Source: Dellaglioa kimchii
GTDB lineage: Bacteria; Bacillota; Bacilli; Lactobacillales; Lactobacillaceae
DNA length: 64,000 bases
Direction: 5' to 3'
Assembly: GCF_046115505.1 (NCBI RefSeq)
Contig: NZ_CP170736.1
Span: forward strand, 1,178,001 to 1,242,000
Shown: positions 48,903 to 58,541 of the stretch, piece by piece
How the letters are laid out: every line of letters starts with the position of its first letter
How positions within the stretch are numbered: the stretch's first letter is position 1
Position numbers and translations under genes: made by a program
Notes under the pieces: model-generated
Database searches by the model: none
The model's input: the letters and a program-made list of their open reading frames with translations, nothing else
What the model was told of the DNA's origin: nothing

Positions 48903-50036
48903 ATGTATCTAGAAAATTTAACCTTGAGGGATTATCGCAACTATGAAGATTTAAATATCTCATTTTCACCAGCAATCAATATATTACTTGGTGAAAATGC
49001 TCAGGGTAAAACGAATTTATTGGAAGCAATTTATGTGTTGTCAATGACTCGGAGTCATCGAACGAATAATGATAAAGAGTTGATTAAGTGGGATAAGACA
49101 GCTGCAATAATCCAAGGTCGAGTGAATAAACAAGTCGGGTCATTGCCACTCGAGATTCAAATTAATTCTAAAGGTAAAAAAGCTAAAGTTAATCATCTTG
49201 AACAGGCCAAATTGTCACAGTACATTGGACAGTTCAATGTGATTTTGTTTGCACCAGAGGATTTAGCCCTTGTAAAAGGAGCTCCATCAGTAAGAAGAAG
49301 ATTTGTTGATATGGAATTTGGCCAAATTAATGCACGTTATTTATATAATTTAGGTCAATACCGAACTATTTTGAAACAACGTAATCAATATTTAAAACAG
49401 TTACAGCATAAAAAAGACCAAGATTTAGTTTTTTTAGATGTATTATCTGATCAATTAGCTGCTTTTGGCGCAGAAATTGTACATCAACGGTTAATATTTC
49501 TTAAACAACTTGAATTCTGGGCTAATCAATTACAAGAAGAGATTACACAGTCTGCTGAAACGTTAACATTTGAGTATGCTACTCATTTGGAAAATGCCTC
49601 AGAAAAAACGATTGAACAGTTATATACACAATTACAAAATGATTTAAAAAAATCAATAAAAAAAGAAATATTTCAAGGGACAACCTTAGCTGGACCACAT
49701 CGTGATGATGTGCGTTTTTTAATTAACGGCAAAAACGTTCAAACTTATGGATCTCAAGGACAACAAAGAACAACAGCATTATCAGTCAAATTAGCCGAAA
49801 TTGAGTTAATGAAAGAGGAGACTGGTGAATATCCAGTCCTTCTTTTGGATGATGTTCTTTCTGAATTGGATGATATGCGTCAAACACATCTTTTGAAGAC
49901 GATTCAAAATAAGGTTCAAACATTTTTAACAACACCAAATTTAAGTGGTATTGCTAGATCGTTAATTAATGAACCTAAGATTTTTCATATTAATCAAGGT
50001 AACTTACTCGAAGAGGAGGAACATATAGTTGACTGA
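48903..50036 (+). CDS. recF: DNA replication and repair protein RecF
   Basis: 377 residues of an SMC-like ATPase: Walker A GENAQGKTNLLEAIYVLS (32-49), signature GSQGQQRTTALSVKLAE and Walker B LLLDDVLSELDD. It helps load RecA at gaps with RecO/RecR. The ATG overlaps closely with the end of yaaA. Its last 8 bases overlap the start of gyrB, suggesting coupled translation. Confidence 0.97.
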   Translation: MYLENLTLRDYRNYEDLNISFSPAINILLGENAQGKTNLLEAIYVLSMTRSHRTNNDKELIKWDKTAAIIQGRVNKQVGSLPLEIQINSKGKKAKVNHLEQAKLSQYIGQFNVILFAPEDLALVKGAPSVRRRFVDMEFGQINARYLYNLGQYRTILKQRNQYLKQLQHKKDQDLVFLDVLSDQLAAFGAEIVHQRLIFLKQLEFWANQLQEEITQSAETLTFEYATHLENASEKTIEQLYTQLQNDLKKSIKKEIFQGTTLAGPHRDDVRFLINGKNVQTYGSQGQQRTTALSVKLAEIELMKEETGEYPVLLLDDVLSELDDMRQTHLLKTIQNKVQTFLTTPNLSGIARSLINEPKIFHINQGNLLEEEEHIVD

Positions 50037-51993
50037 TCAAGAGAAACAAGCTGAAATAGCAGAAGAATTACATGAAGAAAAAGCAAAAGAATATGATGCG
50101 AGCCAAATTCAAGTTTTAGAAGGACTTGAAGCCGTTAGAAAACGTCCCGGTATGTATATTGGAACAACGGCTTCACAAGGACTTCATCACTTAGTTTGGG
50201 AAATTATTGATAATGGTATCGATGAAGCATTGGCTGGTTTTGCTGATGAAATTAATGTTGTTGTCGAAAAGGATAACAGTATAACAGTTCGTGATAATGG
50301 ACGTGGTATTCCTGTTGATATCCAAGCAAAAACAGGTCGTCCAGCACTTGAAACCGTTTTTACGATTTTACATGCTGGTGGTAAATTTGGCGGCGGTGGT
50401 TATAAAGTTTCTGGTGGACTTCATGGAGTTGGTGCTTCAGTTGTTAATGCATTATCAACTGAGCTAGATGTTCGGGTTATTCGTGAAGGTAAAGTCTATG
50501 GTATGGACTTTGCTCGCGGTAAAGTCAAAACAGAGATGTCAGTTGTAGGTGAAGCCCCTGAAAATGAACATGCAACAATTGTTCATTTTGTACCGGATTC
50601 TGATATTTTTACGGAAACAACTGTCTATGATATTAAAGTATTAACAACACGAATTCGTGAATTAGCATTCTTGAATAAAGGCCTTAAAATTACGATTGAT
50701 GATAAACGTGATGGTGGACCTGGATTACAAGAATTCCATTATGCTGGTGGTATTAAGCATTATGTTGAATATTTAAATAAAAATAAAGATGTTATTTTCC
50801 CGGAACCTATCTATGTTGAAGGGGAACAAAAAGGGATTATTGTTGAAGTTGCCCTCCAATATACGGATGATTATCATAGTAATTTATTAACTTTCACAAA
50901 TAATATTCATACTTATGAGGGTGGTACTCATGAATCTGGGTTTAAGACAGCCTTAACCCGGGTTATAAATGATTATGCTCGTAAAAATAATCTTATGAAA
51001 GAAAACGATGCTAATCTTTCTGGTGAGGATGTCCGTGAAGGATTGACGGCTGTTGTCAGTATTAAACATCCAGATCCTCAATTTGAAGGTCAAACAAAAA
51101 CAAAATTAGGTAATTCAGATGCGCGTACGGTTACTGATCGTACTTTCTCTGAACATTTTACTAAGTTTTTAATGGAAAACCCTAAAGAAGCTAAAATTAT
51201 TGTTGAAAAAGGCTTATTAGCCGCTAGAGCTCGAGTTGCTGCTAAACATGCTCGTGAAGTAACACGTAAAAAAAGTGGACTTGAAATCAGTAACTTACCT
51301 GGTAAATTAGCTGATAATACAAGCAAGGATCCTGCAATTAGTGAATTATTTATCGTCGAAGGTGATTCAGCCGGTGGTTCAGCTAAACAGGGTCGTTCAC
51401 GATTAACACAAGCTATTTTACCGATTCGTGGTAAGATTTTGAATGTTGAAAAAGCAAGTTTAGATAAAATTTTAGCCAATGAAGAAATCCGTTCATTATT
51501 TACAGCTATGGGAACAGGTTTTGGTGGCGAGTTTAATGTCGAAAAAGCTAATTATCATAAATTAATTATTATGACCGATGCTGATGTTGATGGTGCCCAT
51601 ATTAGAACGTTATTATTAACATTGTTCTATCGTTACATGCGTCCACTTGTTGAAGCAGGATTCGTGTATATTGCGCAACCACCTTTATATCAAATTAGAC
51701 AAGGTAAGATGATTCGTTATGTCGATACTGAAGAAGAATTAGAAGAAATTCAAGGACAATTGGCACCAACACCAAAACCAGTCATTCAACGTTATAAAGG
51801 TCTTGGAGAAATGGATGCTTCTCAATTGTGGGAAACAACTATGGATCCAGATGCTCGTCGTTTATTACGTGTTAACGTCGATGATGCCATTGAAGCTAAT
51901 GATGTCTTTAATATGTTAATGGGTGATCGTGTAGAACCTAGACGTGAATTTATTGAAAAAAATGCCACTTACGTAGAAAACTTAGATATTTAA
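50029..51993 (+). CDS. gyrB: DNA gyrase subunit B
   Basis: 654 residues: GHKL ATPase (IIDNGIDEALAGF, DNGRGIPVD, GLHGVGASVVNALS), transducer, and TOPRIM with EGDSAGGSAKQGR and metal-binding DADVDGAHIRTLLLT. PIRGKILNVEKA (PLRGK in many) lies between. The tail lacks the large proteobacterial insert, as in other Gram-positives. The start is TTG at 50029 with GAGGAGG 9 bases upstream. It makes gyrase with gyrA, 29 bases downstream. Confidence 0.98.
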   Translation: MTDQEKQAEIAEELHEEKAKEYDASQIQVLEGLEAVRKRPGMYIGTTASQGLHHLVWEIIDNGIDEALAGFADEINVVVEKDNSITVRDNGRGIPVDIQAKTGRPALETVFTILHAGGKFGGGGYKVSGGLHGVGASVVNALSTELDVRVIREGKVYGMDFARGKVKTEMSVVGEAPENEHATIVHFVPDSDIFTETTVYDIKVLTTRIRELAFLNKGLKITIDDKRDGGPGLQEFHYAGGIKHYVEYLNKNKDVIFPEPIYVEGEQKGIIVEVALQYTDDYHSNLLTFTNNIHTYEGGTHESGFKTALTRVINDYARKNNLMKENDANLSGEDVREGLTAVVSIKHPDPQFEGQTKTKLGNSDARTVTDRTFSEHFTKFLMENPKEAKIIVEKGLLAARARVAAKHAREVTRKKSGLEISNLPGKLADNTSKDPAISELFIVEGDSAGGSAKQGRSRLTQAILPIRGKILNVEKASLDKILANEEIRSLFTAMGTGFGGEFNVEKANYHKLIIMTDADVDGAHIRTLLLTLFYRYMRPLVEAGFVYIAQPPLYQIRQGKMIRYVDTEEELEEIQGQLAPTPKPVIQRYKGLGEMDASQLWETTMDPDARRLLRVNVDDAIEANDVFNMLMGDRVEPRREFIEKNATYVENLDI

Positions 51994-52022
51994 AAACTTA
52001 GTCGTAAAGGAGGTTGAACATT

Positions 52023-54530
52023 TTGGCAGAAGAATTACCAGCTACAAGCCGGATAAAAGATGTTAATCTTTCCGGAGAAATGAAAAAATCGTTCTTGGAT
52101 TATGCTATGAGTGTTATTGTTGCTCGTGCACTTCCTGATGTTCGAGATGGGTTGAAACCTGTCCATCGTCGTATTTTATACGGGATGAGTGAATTAGGAA
52201 TTACACCTGATAAACCATACAAAAAATCAGCTAGAATTGTTGGGGATGTTATGGGTAAGTACCATCCTCATGGTGATTCATCGATTTATGAAGCGATGGT
52301 TCGTATGGCCCAAGACTTTAGTTACCGCTACATGCTAGTTGATGGACATGGTAACTTTGGTTCTGTCGATGGTGATGGTGCTGCTGCTATGCGTTATACT
52401 GAAGCTAGAATGAGTAAAATAGCTGTTGAAATGATGCGTGATATCAATAAAGATACAATTGATTTCATGGATAATTACGATGGTAGTGAACATGAACCAG
52501 TTGTTTTACCTGCGCGTTTTCCTAACTTATTAGTTAATGGGGCAACAGGTATTGCCGTTGGTATGACAACGAATATTCCACCACACAATTTGTCAGAAGT
52601 TATTTCTGGATTACATATTTTGATGGATAATCCTGATGCAACTGTGGCTGATTTGATGGAGGCTATTCCTGGTCCTGATTTTCCAACTGGGGCTACTGTT
52701 TTAGGTAAATCTGGTATTCGTAAAGCTTACGAAACAGGTAAAGGAACGATAACAATCCGTTCAAAAGTTGAAATTGAAGAACAAAAGAATGGTAAAGAAC
52801 GTATTATCGTTGATGAACTCCCTTACATGGTTAATAAAGCACGTTTAATTGAACGTATTGCTGATTTAGCTCGTGATAAAAAAATTGAAGGTATCACTGA
52901 TATTAATGATGAATCTGATCGTGAAGGGTTACGAATTGTAATCGATATTCGTCGCGATATGAGTGCCTCAGTTGTATTAAATAACCTTTATAAATTAACG
53001 TTATTACAAACATCTTTCAGTTTTAATATGCTAGCAATTGTTAATGGTATACCAAAAGTTCTAAGTTTAAAGGAAATGCTAGTTTATTACCTTGAACATC
53101 AAGAAAAAGTTATCCGTCGTCGTACGCAATTTGAATTGAAAAAGGCACGTGCTCGCGCACATATTCTTGAAGGTTTAAGAATTGCACTCGATCATATTGA
53201 TGAAATTATTAGAATTATCCGTAGCTCAAATACGGGTGAACTTGCTAAAAATCAATTGATGGGTAATTATGGTTTATCAGATAAACAAGCTCAAGCTATT
53301 TTAGATATGCGATTAGTTCGTTTAACTGGTTTAGAACGTGAAAAAATTGAAGAAGAATATCAGAATTTAATGGCATCAATCGCTGATTTTGAAGATATTT
53401 TAGCTCATGACTCACGTATTCATGATATTATTTATCAAGAATTGTTAGACTTACAAGCTAAATTTGGTGATGAACGTCGTACTGAATTATTAATTGGTGA
53501 AGTATTGAATCTTGAAGATGAAGATTTGATTGAAGAAGAAGAAGTTATGATTACATTAACGCATAACGGTTATGTAAAACGTCTTGCAACTGATGAATTT
53601 AAAGCACAAAATCGTGGTGGTCGTGGCGTTCAAGGTATGGGTGTTCATGATGATGACTTTATTGAACATCTTGTGTCGACATCAACGCATGATACCCTAC
53701 TATTCTTCACGAATGCTGGTAAAGTGTACCGTATGAAGGGGTATGAAATTCCTGAATATGGACGCACAGCTAAAGGAATTCCTGTCATTAATCTTTTAGG
53801 GGTTAATTCTGGTGAGAAAATCCAGGCTGTTATTAACGTAAGTAAGCAAGAAAATGATGAACGTTATCTTTTCTTTACGACGCTTAACGGAACAGTTAAG
53901 AGGACACCAGTTTCAGAATTTTCTAACATACGAAATAATGGTTTAAAAGCGATTAAATTGCATGATGGAGATGAATTAATTAACGTTGCTATCACAGATG
54001 GCACTCAGAATATGATTATTGGAACGCATCGAGGTTATGCAGTGTCATTTGCTGAAAATGATGTTCGTTCAATGGGTCGTTCTGCTTCTGGTGTTCGTGG
54101 TATTCGTTTAAGAGAAGATGATTATGTTGTAGGAGCTGATTTATTAGCTGCTGATAGTCATGTATTCATCATTTCTGAAAAGGGATATGGTAAGCAAACA
54201 CCTGCTTCGGCTTATGCAATTAAAGGTCGTGGTGGAAAAGGAATTAAAACAGCTAATATTTCTGAAAAGAATGGACCAATTGCTGGGTTAGCAACCGTTC
54301 AAGGTGATGAAGATATCATGTTAATTACGGATCAAGGTGTTATGATTCGCTTTAATGTGAAGAACGTGTCAAAAACGGGTCGTGCTACTTTAGGAGTTCA
54401 TTTAATTCGAATTGATGAGAATGCTAAAGTTGCGACAATGGCAAAAGTTGAAGCTACTCCTGAAGAAACAACTACTATTTTAGATGCAGTTGTCTCAGAC
54501 GTTGAAAGTGAAACAAATGATTTAGAATAA
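52023..54530 (+). CDS. gyrA: DNA gyrase subunit A
   Basis: About 835 residues. The quinolone region HPHGDSSIYEAMVRMAQDFSYR keeps the wild-type Ser and Glu positions. The catalytic Tyr lies in AAAMRYTEARM, and QGMGVHDDDFIEHL-type GyrA-box regions (QNRGGRGVQG) lie in the C-terminal beta-pinwheel, with an acidic tail. TTG 52014 opens the frame, but AAAGGAGG abuts it. TTG 52023 (MAEELPATSRI) has correct spacing and the familiar start. It introduces negative supercoils with GyrB. Confidence 0.97.
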   Translation: MAEELPATSRIKDVNLSGEMKKSFLDYAMSVIVARALPDVRDGLKPVHRRILYGMSELGITPDKPYKKSARIVGDVMGKYHPHGDSSIYEAMVRMAQDFSYRYMLVDGHGNFGSVDGDGAAAMRYTEARMSKIAVEMMRDINKDTIDFMDNYDGSEHEPVVLPARFPNLLVNGATGIAVGMTTNIPPHNLSEVISGLHILMDNPDATVADLMEAIPGPDFPTGATVLGKSGIRKAYETGKGTITIRSKVEIEEQKNGKERIIVDELPYMVNKARLIERIADLARDKKIEGITDINDESDREGLRIVIDIRRDMSASVVLNNLYKLTLLQTSFSFNMLAIVNGIPKVLSLKEMLVYYLEHQEKVIRRRTQFELKKARARAHILEGLRIALDHIDEIIRIIRSSNTGELAKNQLMGNYGLSDKQAQAILDMRLVRLTGLEREKIEEEYQNLMASIADFEDILAHDSRIHDIIYQELLDLQAKFGDERRTELLIGEVLNLEDEDLIEEEEVMITLTHNGYVKRLATDEFKAQNRGGRGVQGMGVHDDDFIEHLVSTSTHDTLLFFTNAGKVYRMKGYEIPEYGRTAKGIPVINLLGVNSGEKIQAVINVSKQENDERYLFFTTLNGTVKRTPVSEFSNIRNNGLKAIKLHDGDELINVAITDGTQNMIIGTHRGYAVSFAENDVRSMGRSASGVRGIRLREDDYVVGADLLAADSHVFIISEKGYGKQTPASAYAIKGRGGKGIKTANISEKNGPIAGLATVQGDEDIMLITDQGVMIRFNVKNVSKTGRATLGVHLIRIDENAKVATMAKVEATPEETTTILDAVVSDVESETNDLE

Positions 54531-54551
54531 ACTAAATTAAAAAAATAAAAT

Positions 54552-54602
54552 AAAATCCTAATTAACGGCGTACTTAATAAGTGTGTAGTTAATTAGGATT
54601 TT
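54552..54602 (+). terminator. Terminator of gyrA
   Basis: AAAATCCTAATTAAC (54552-54566) pairs with GTTAATTAGGATTTT (54588-54602) across a 21-base loop. The following T-run is short. Confidence 0.7.
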
Positions 54603-54603
54603 C

Positions 54604-54632
54604 TTGCTTTAAGTGAACGGCAGTGATATAAT
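54604..54632 (+). promoter_or_regulatory. Promoter of the rpsF-ssb-rpsR operon
   Basis: TTGCTT (54604-54609), 17 bases, TATAAT (54627-54632). Confidence 0.8.
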
Positions 54633-54639
54633 TTTAGTT

Positions 54640-54727
54640 CGTAAGTGTCTATGGCATTAAATAGATAACTTTCCTTGTTCTTGCCACGAGGTAAGGACCT
54701 AAAGTCCATAAGGAGGTGTAAACAGTC
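54640..54727 (+). promoter_or_regulatory. rpsF leader, possible S6:S18 autoregulatory RNA
   Basis: About 90 bases of leader. CTTGCC-ACGA-GGTAAG (54678-54693) and GGAC-CTAAA-GTCC (54693-54705) form adjacent hairpins just before the Shine-Dalgarno AGGAGGTG. Many bacteria control this operon by bS6-bS18 binding to such a leader. The exact motif match is not verified. Confidence 0.35.
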
Positions 54728-55021
54728 ATGAGTAAATATGAAATTACTTATATCATCCGTACCGATCTTGATGAAGCAGCTAAAGCAGCTTTGATCGAAC
54801 GTTTCGATGGTATTTTAACAAGTAATGGTGCAGAAATCGTTACTTCAAAAGACTGGTCAAAACGTCGTCTTGCATACGAAATCAGCGGTTATAATGAAGG
54901 TATCTACCATATCATTAATGCTACAGCCGATGACGATATCGCAATTAACGAATTTGATCGTCTTTCAAAGATTAATGAAGGAATCTTGCGTCATATGATC
55001 ATTAACAGAGATGAAAAATAA
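54728..55021 (+). CDS. rpsF: Ribosomal protein bS6
   Basis: 97 residues: MSKYEITYIIRTDLDEAAKAALIERF, KDWSKRRLAYEISGYNEGIYHIINATAD, and LSKINEGILRHMIINRDEK. Full-length bS6 of the small subunit platform, binding next to bS18. It is first in rpsF-ssb-rpsR, with AGGAGGTG upstream. Confidence 0.97.
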   Translation: MSKYEITYIIRTDLDEAAKAALIERFDGILTSNGAEIVTSKDWSKRRLAYEISGYNEGIYHIINATADDDIAINEFDRLSKINEGILRHMIINRDEK

Positions 55022-55058
55022 TTCATTTTAATAAAATAACAGAGAGGAGCAATACATT

Positions 55059-55586
55059 ATGATTAATAGAACAGTACTTGTCGGACGTTTAACAAGAGAC
55101 CCTGATTTACGCTACACAGCTAGTGGTGCTGCAGTTGCAACTTTTACAGTTGCAGTTAATCGACAATTCACGAACGCTTCTGGCGAACGTGAAGCCGATT
55201 TTATTAACTGTGTTATCTGGCGAAAAGCAGCCGAGAACTTCGCTAACTTTACGCATAAAGGTTCTTTGATTGGTGTCGATGGACGAATTCAAACGCGTTC
55301 ATATGATAATCAACAAGGAACTCGCGTGTATGTTACTGAAGTTGTCGTCGAAAACTTTTCGTTGCTTGAATCAAAATCTCAATCAAGCCAACAACAAGGT
55401 AACGCTAATAATCAAAGCAGCGCTCCTCAATCAAGTTCATCATCAAATAACAATGCTAACCCATTTGGTGGCGCAAGTTCGAATAATAATTCAAACACAA
55501 CGCAATCTAATGATTCAGCAACAGTTGATCCATTTGCAAATAATGGCCAACAAATTGATATTTCTGATGACGACCTACCATTCTAA
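55059..55586 (+). CDS. ssb: Single-stranded DNA-binding protein
   Basis: 175 residues. The OB fold covers about 1-110 (MINRTVLVGRLTRDPDLRYT, FTVAVNR, DFINCVIWRKAAENFANFTHKGSLIGVDGRIQTRSYDNQ). A disordered Gln/Ser/Asn-rich linker is followed by the acidic tip ISDDDLPF, which recruits repair and replication proteins. It lies 37 bases after rpsF, in the same operon. Confidence 0.97.
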   Translation: MINRTVLVGRLTRDPDLRYTASGAAVATFTVAVNRQFTNASGEREADFINCVIWRKAAENFANFTHKGSLIGVDGRIQTRSYDNQQGTRVYVTEVVVENFSLLESKSQSSQQQGNANNQSSAPQSSSSSNNNANPFGGASSNNNSNTTQSNDSATVDPFANNGQQIDISDDDLPF

Positions 55587-55604
55587 TTAGAGGAGGAAAC
55601 TCAC

Positions 55605-55859
55605 ATGGCACAACAACAACAACGTAGAGGTGGTGGCGGTGGCGCACGTCGTCGACGTAAAGTTGACTTCATCGCAGCTAACCACATCGATTATATCGAT
55701 TATAAAGATACAGACTTGTTAAAACGTTTCATTTCAGAACGTGGTAAGATTTTACCTCGTCGTGTTACGGGAACAAGCGCTAAAAACCAACGCAGCTTAA
55801 CAATTGCAATTAAACGCTCACGTATTATGGGCTTATTACCATTCGTTTCAGAAGAATAG
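55605..55859 (+). CDS. rpsR: Ribosomal protein bS18
   Basis: 84 residues: a Gln/Arg/Gly-rich basic start (MAQQQQRRGGGGGARRRRK), then VDFIAANHIDYIDYKDTDLLKRFISERGKILPRRVTGTSAKNQRSLTIAIKRSRIMGLLPF. It has no zinc-binding Cys, so this is the Cys-minus form. AGAGGAGG lies upstream, 18 bases after ssb. Confidence 0.97.
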   Translation: MAQQQQRRGGGGGARRRRKVDFIAANHIDYIDYKDTDLLKRFISERGKILPRRVTGTSAKNQRSLTIAIKRSRIMGLLPFVSEE

Positions 55860-55868
55860 TAATATTTA

Positions 55869-55901
55869 AGGAAGACTATGTAAATAGTCTTCCTTTTTTT
55901 T
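55869..55901 (+). terminator. Terminator of rpsF-ssb-rpsR
   Basis: GGAAGACTA (55870-55878) pairs with TAGTCTTCC (55885-55893). A T-run follows. Confidence 0.93.
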
Positions 55902-55983
55902 GTACTATCAGCAAGATTTGTGCAGGTAAATGGGGAATGTGATAAAATAGATAACATCTAGGATTTACAGATGAGGAGATACT

Positions 55984-57996
55984 ATGAAAAAGTTCCTTTC
56001 AAACGAGAAACTTCCCAGTTTTTTGAAGAATGAACGCTTAAGATGGATTGCAATTTTTATCGTAATCATGTCTTTATTTAGTGTTGTTCTGTCTTTTACA
56101 GTTAATTTATTTTTAGGACTTATATTGTTAATTATTGCGTTGGGTGCCACTAGTGCAAGTATGTATATTATGTCCCAAATTACGGCAAATACTAATGAAT
56201 ATATATCTGAATTATCTTACCGTATTAAACGTAGTGAACAAGAAGCGCTTATCAAAATGCCAATTGGTATTTTGATTTTTAACGAAAAAAATGAGATTGA
56301 GTGGGTTAATCCATACTTACAACCTTATTTTGAAAAAAATGATATTTTAGGTAAGAAAATAGAGAGCGTCGATGAATCATTATCGACGATTATTACAGAT
56401 AACGCTGAGACTAAAGGTTTGGTGAAAGTAACATGGCATGAAAAAGATTTTGAAATGATCATTCAAAATGACATTCATGTTGCTTATTTGATGGATATTA
56501 CGCGTTATTCATCAATTGAAAAAGAATTTGAAGCAGAGCGCGTTGTTATTGGTCAAGTGTTCTTAGATAATTATGATGAAGTAACGCAATCTATGTCAGA
56601 TAAGAATGTTTCTAATTTGAGTAACTTTGTTACAAATGAGTTATCCAATTGGGCGCGTCGTTATGGGATGTATTTAAAAAGAACGGATTCAGATCGATTT
56701 TTTATTTTAGTTCATGCACATTCTTTACAACAAATTGAAGAAGAAAAATTTAAAATTTTAGATCGAATTCGCGATCGAACATCCAAACAAAACTTTCCGC
56801 TCACATTGAGCATGGGAATTGCCTATGGCGATGGCGATTTAAATTCACTTGCAAAATTAGCTCAAAGTAATTTAGATCTTGCTTTAGGTCGAGGTGGAGA
56901 TCAAGTCGTCGTTAAATCACCTGAAGAGCAAGCAAGATTTTATGGCGGTAAAACTAATCCGATGGAAAAACGGACTCGAGTTCGTGCTAGAATGATTTCT
57001 CAAGCGTTACAAGAAATAATGAAACCAATGGACCAAGTCTTCGTTATGGGACACCAGAGCCCAGATATGGACTCTGTAGGAGCTTGTTTGGGCATTAGAC
57101 GAATCGCTTTGATGAATAATATGAAATGTTGGATTGTTTTAGATCAAACTGCTATTCATTCAGATGTACAACGATTGATGGAAGAGTTAGATCAATATCC
57201 TGATATCAAATATAATATTATTACACCTGAAGAAGCAGTAGAAAAGGCAACAAAACAGAGTTTATTAGTGATGGTTGATCATTCTAAACCTTCTATTTCT
57301 GGTAGTCCTGAATTATATGAAAAACTTAAAAATCGTCTGATGGTTATTGATCATCATCGTCGTGGAGAAGAATTCCCTGAAAATCCAATGTTAGTTTATA
57401 TTGAACCTTATGCATCATCAACCTGTGAACTGATTACTGAAATGTTTGAATATCAATCAAAAGATAGTGAACCAATTAATAAAATTGAAGCAACTGCGAT
57501 GTTAACGGGAATCATTATTGATACGAAGTCGTTTTCATTAAGAACGGGTACACGAACATTTGATGCAGCCAGTTATTTAAGGTCTGTTGGGGCTGATTCA
57601 ACAATGGTTCAAAACTTTATGAAAGAAAATGTTGATAGCTACTTGAAGCGTAATCATTTAATTGATAAAGTAGAGTTCATTAATACTGATTTGGCATTAT
57701 GTGTGGGTGAAGATGATACGATTTATGACCCAGTTACAGCAGCACAGGCAGCAGATTCATTATTATCTATTTCAAGTGTATCAGCGTCATTTGTTGTAAC
57801 AAAACGATCAGAAAATCGTGTTAGTATTTCTGCTAGAAGTACAGGGACGACTAATGTTCAAGTTGTTATGGAACAAATGGGCGGCGGCGGTCACTTATCA
57901 AATGCTGCGACTCAGTTAACTGGTGTGAGTGTAAGTGAAGCTGCAGAACAATTAGTTAATATTTTAACGACAAAAAAAGATGAAATTAAGGAGTAG
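55984..57996 (+). CDS. gdpP: Cyclic-di-AMP phosphodiesterase GdpP
   Basis: 670 residues: two N-terminal helices (about 16-65), a PAS-like domain (about 75-150, EQEALIKMPIGILIF), a degenerate GGDEF domain (about 165-300) and a DHH/DHHA1 phosphodiesterase (about 335-660). The DHH part has VMGHQSPDMDSVGA, VMVDHSKPSIS, VIDHHRRG and GGGGHLSNAATQ. It hydrolyses c-di-AMP to pApA and so affects potassium transport and wall stress tolerance. The KtrB channel in this window belongs to a class regulated by c-di-AMP through its RCK partner. rplI follows directly. Confidence 0.95.
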   Translation: MKKFLSNEKLPSFLKNERLRWIAIFIVIMSLFSVVLSFTVNLFLGLILLIIALGATSASMYIMSQITANTNEYISELSYRIKRSEQEALIKMPIGILIFNEKNEIEWVNPYLQPYFEKNDILGKKIESVDESLSTIITDNAETKGLVKVTWHEKDFEMIIQNDIHVAYLMDITRYSSIEKEFEAERVVIGQVFLDNYDEVTQSMSDKNVSNLSNFVTNELSNWARRYGMYLKRTDSDRFFILVHAHSLQQIEEEKFKILDRIRDRTSKQNFPLTLSMGIAYGDGDLNSLAKLAQSNLDLALGRGGDQVVVKSPEEQARFYGGKTNPMEKRTRVRARMISQALQEIMKPMDQVFVMGHQSPDMDSVGACLGIRRIALMNNMKCWIVLDQTAIHSDVQRLMEELDQYPDIKYNIITPEEAVEKATKQSLLVMVDHSKPSISGSPELYEKLKNRLMVIDHHRRGEEFPENPMLVYIEPYASSTCELITEMFEYQSKDSEPINKIEATAMLTGIIIDTKSFSLRTGTRTFDAASYLRSVGADSTMVQNFMKENVDSYLKRNHLIDKVEFINTDLALCVGEDDTIYDPVTAAQAADSLLSISSVSASFVVTKRSENRVSISARSTGTTNVQVVMEQMGGGGHLSNAATQLTGVSVSEAAEQLVNILTTKKDEIKE

Positions 57997-58002
57997 TTGA
58001 TT

Positions 58003-58458
58003 ATGAAAGTTATATTTTTAGAAGATGTTCGTGGAAAAGGTAAACGTGGAGAAATTAAAGAAGTACCAAGCGGTTATGCTCAAAACTTTTTAATTAAAAA
58101 TGGTAAAGCAAAATTGGCTACAAATTCAGCAATGAGTTCTTTAAAGGGACAACAAAAAGCTGAAGAAAAAAAAGCTGAAGAAATTTTAAAAGAAGCTAAA
58201 GATGAAAAAATCGTTTTAGAAGATGATAAGACAATTGTTGAATTAACAGCTAAAGCGGGTGAAGATGGCCGTTTATTTGGCTCAATTCCTAGTAAACAAA
58301 TTGTACAAGCTATGGAAAAACAATACGGAATTAAAATCGACAAACGTAAAGTTGAATTACCAGAACCAATTCGTGCCTTAGGTTTCACGAATGTACCTGT
58401 TAAGTTACATGTTGATGTAACAGCAATGATTCGTGTTCATGTTTCGGCTAATAACTAA
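58003..58458 (+). CDS. rplI: Ribosomal protein bL9
   Basis: 151 residues: MKVIFLEDVRGKGKRGEIKEVPSGYAQNFLIKNGKA forms the N-terminal domain. A long helix (about 40-80) and the C-terminal domain (GEDGRLFGSIPSKQIVQAM, KRKVELPEPIRALGF) complete it. TTG 57997 opens the frame, but AAGGAG lies 9 bases before ATG 58003. It overlaps the end of the gdpP operon, so the two are co-transcribed. Confidence 0.96.
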   Translation: MKVIFLEDVRGKGKRGEIKEVPSGYAQNFLIKNGKAKLATNSAMSSLKGQQKAEEKKAEEILKEAKDEKIVLEDDKTIVELTAKAGEDGRLFGSIPSKQIVQAMEKQYGIKIDKRKVELPEPIRALGFTNVPVKLHVDVTAMIRVHVSANN

Positions 58459-58472
58459 AGTAGTATTTATTT

Positions 58473-58510
58473 GAAAAGCTGACAAAATTTGATTTTGTTC
58501 AGCTTTTTTC
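58473..58510 (+). terminator. Terminator of gdpP-rplI
   Basis: AAAAGCTGA(C)AAAAT pairs with ATTTTGTTCAGCTTTT, with one bulge. A T-run follows. Confidence 0.8.
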
Positions 58511-58541
58511 TTGATTTTGGAAGTAAGGAGAACACGATAAA

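Noticed and set aside
51090..51479. Minus-strand frame opposite gyrB
   Set aside because: It is fully inside a highly conserved gene, with no ribosome-binding site or family match.
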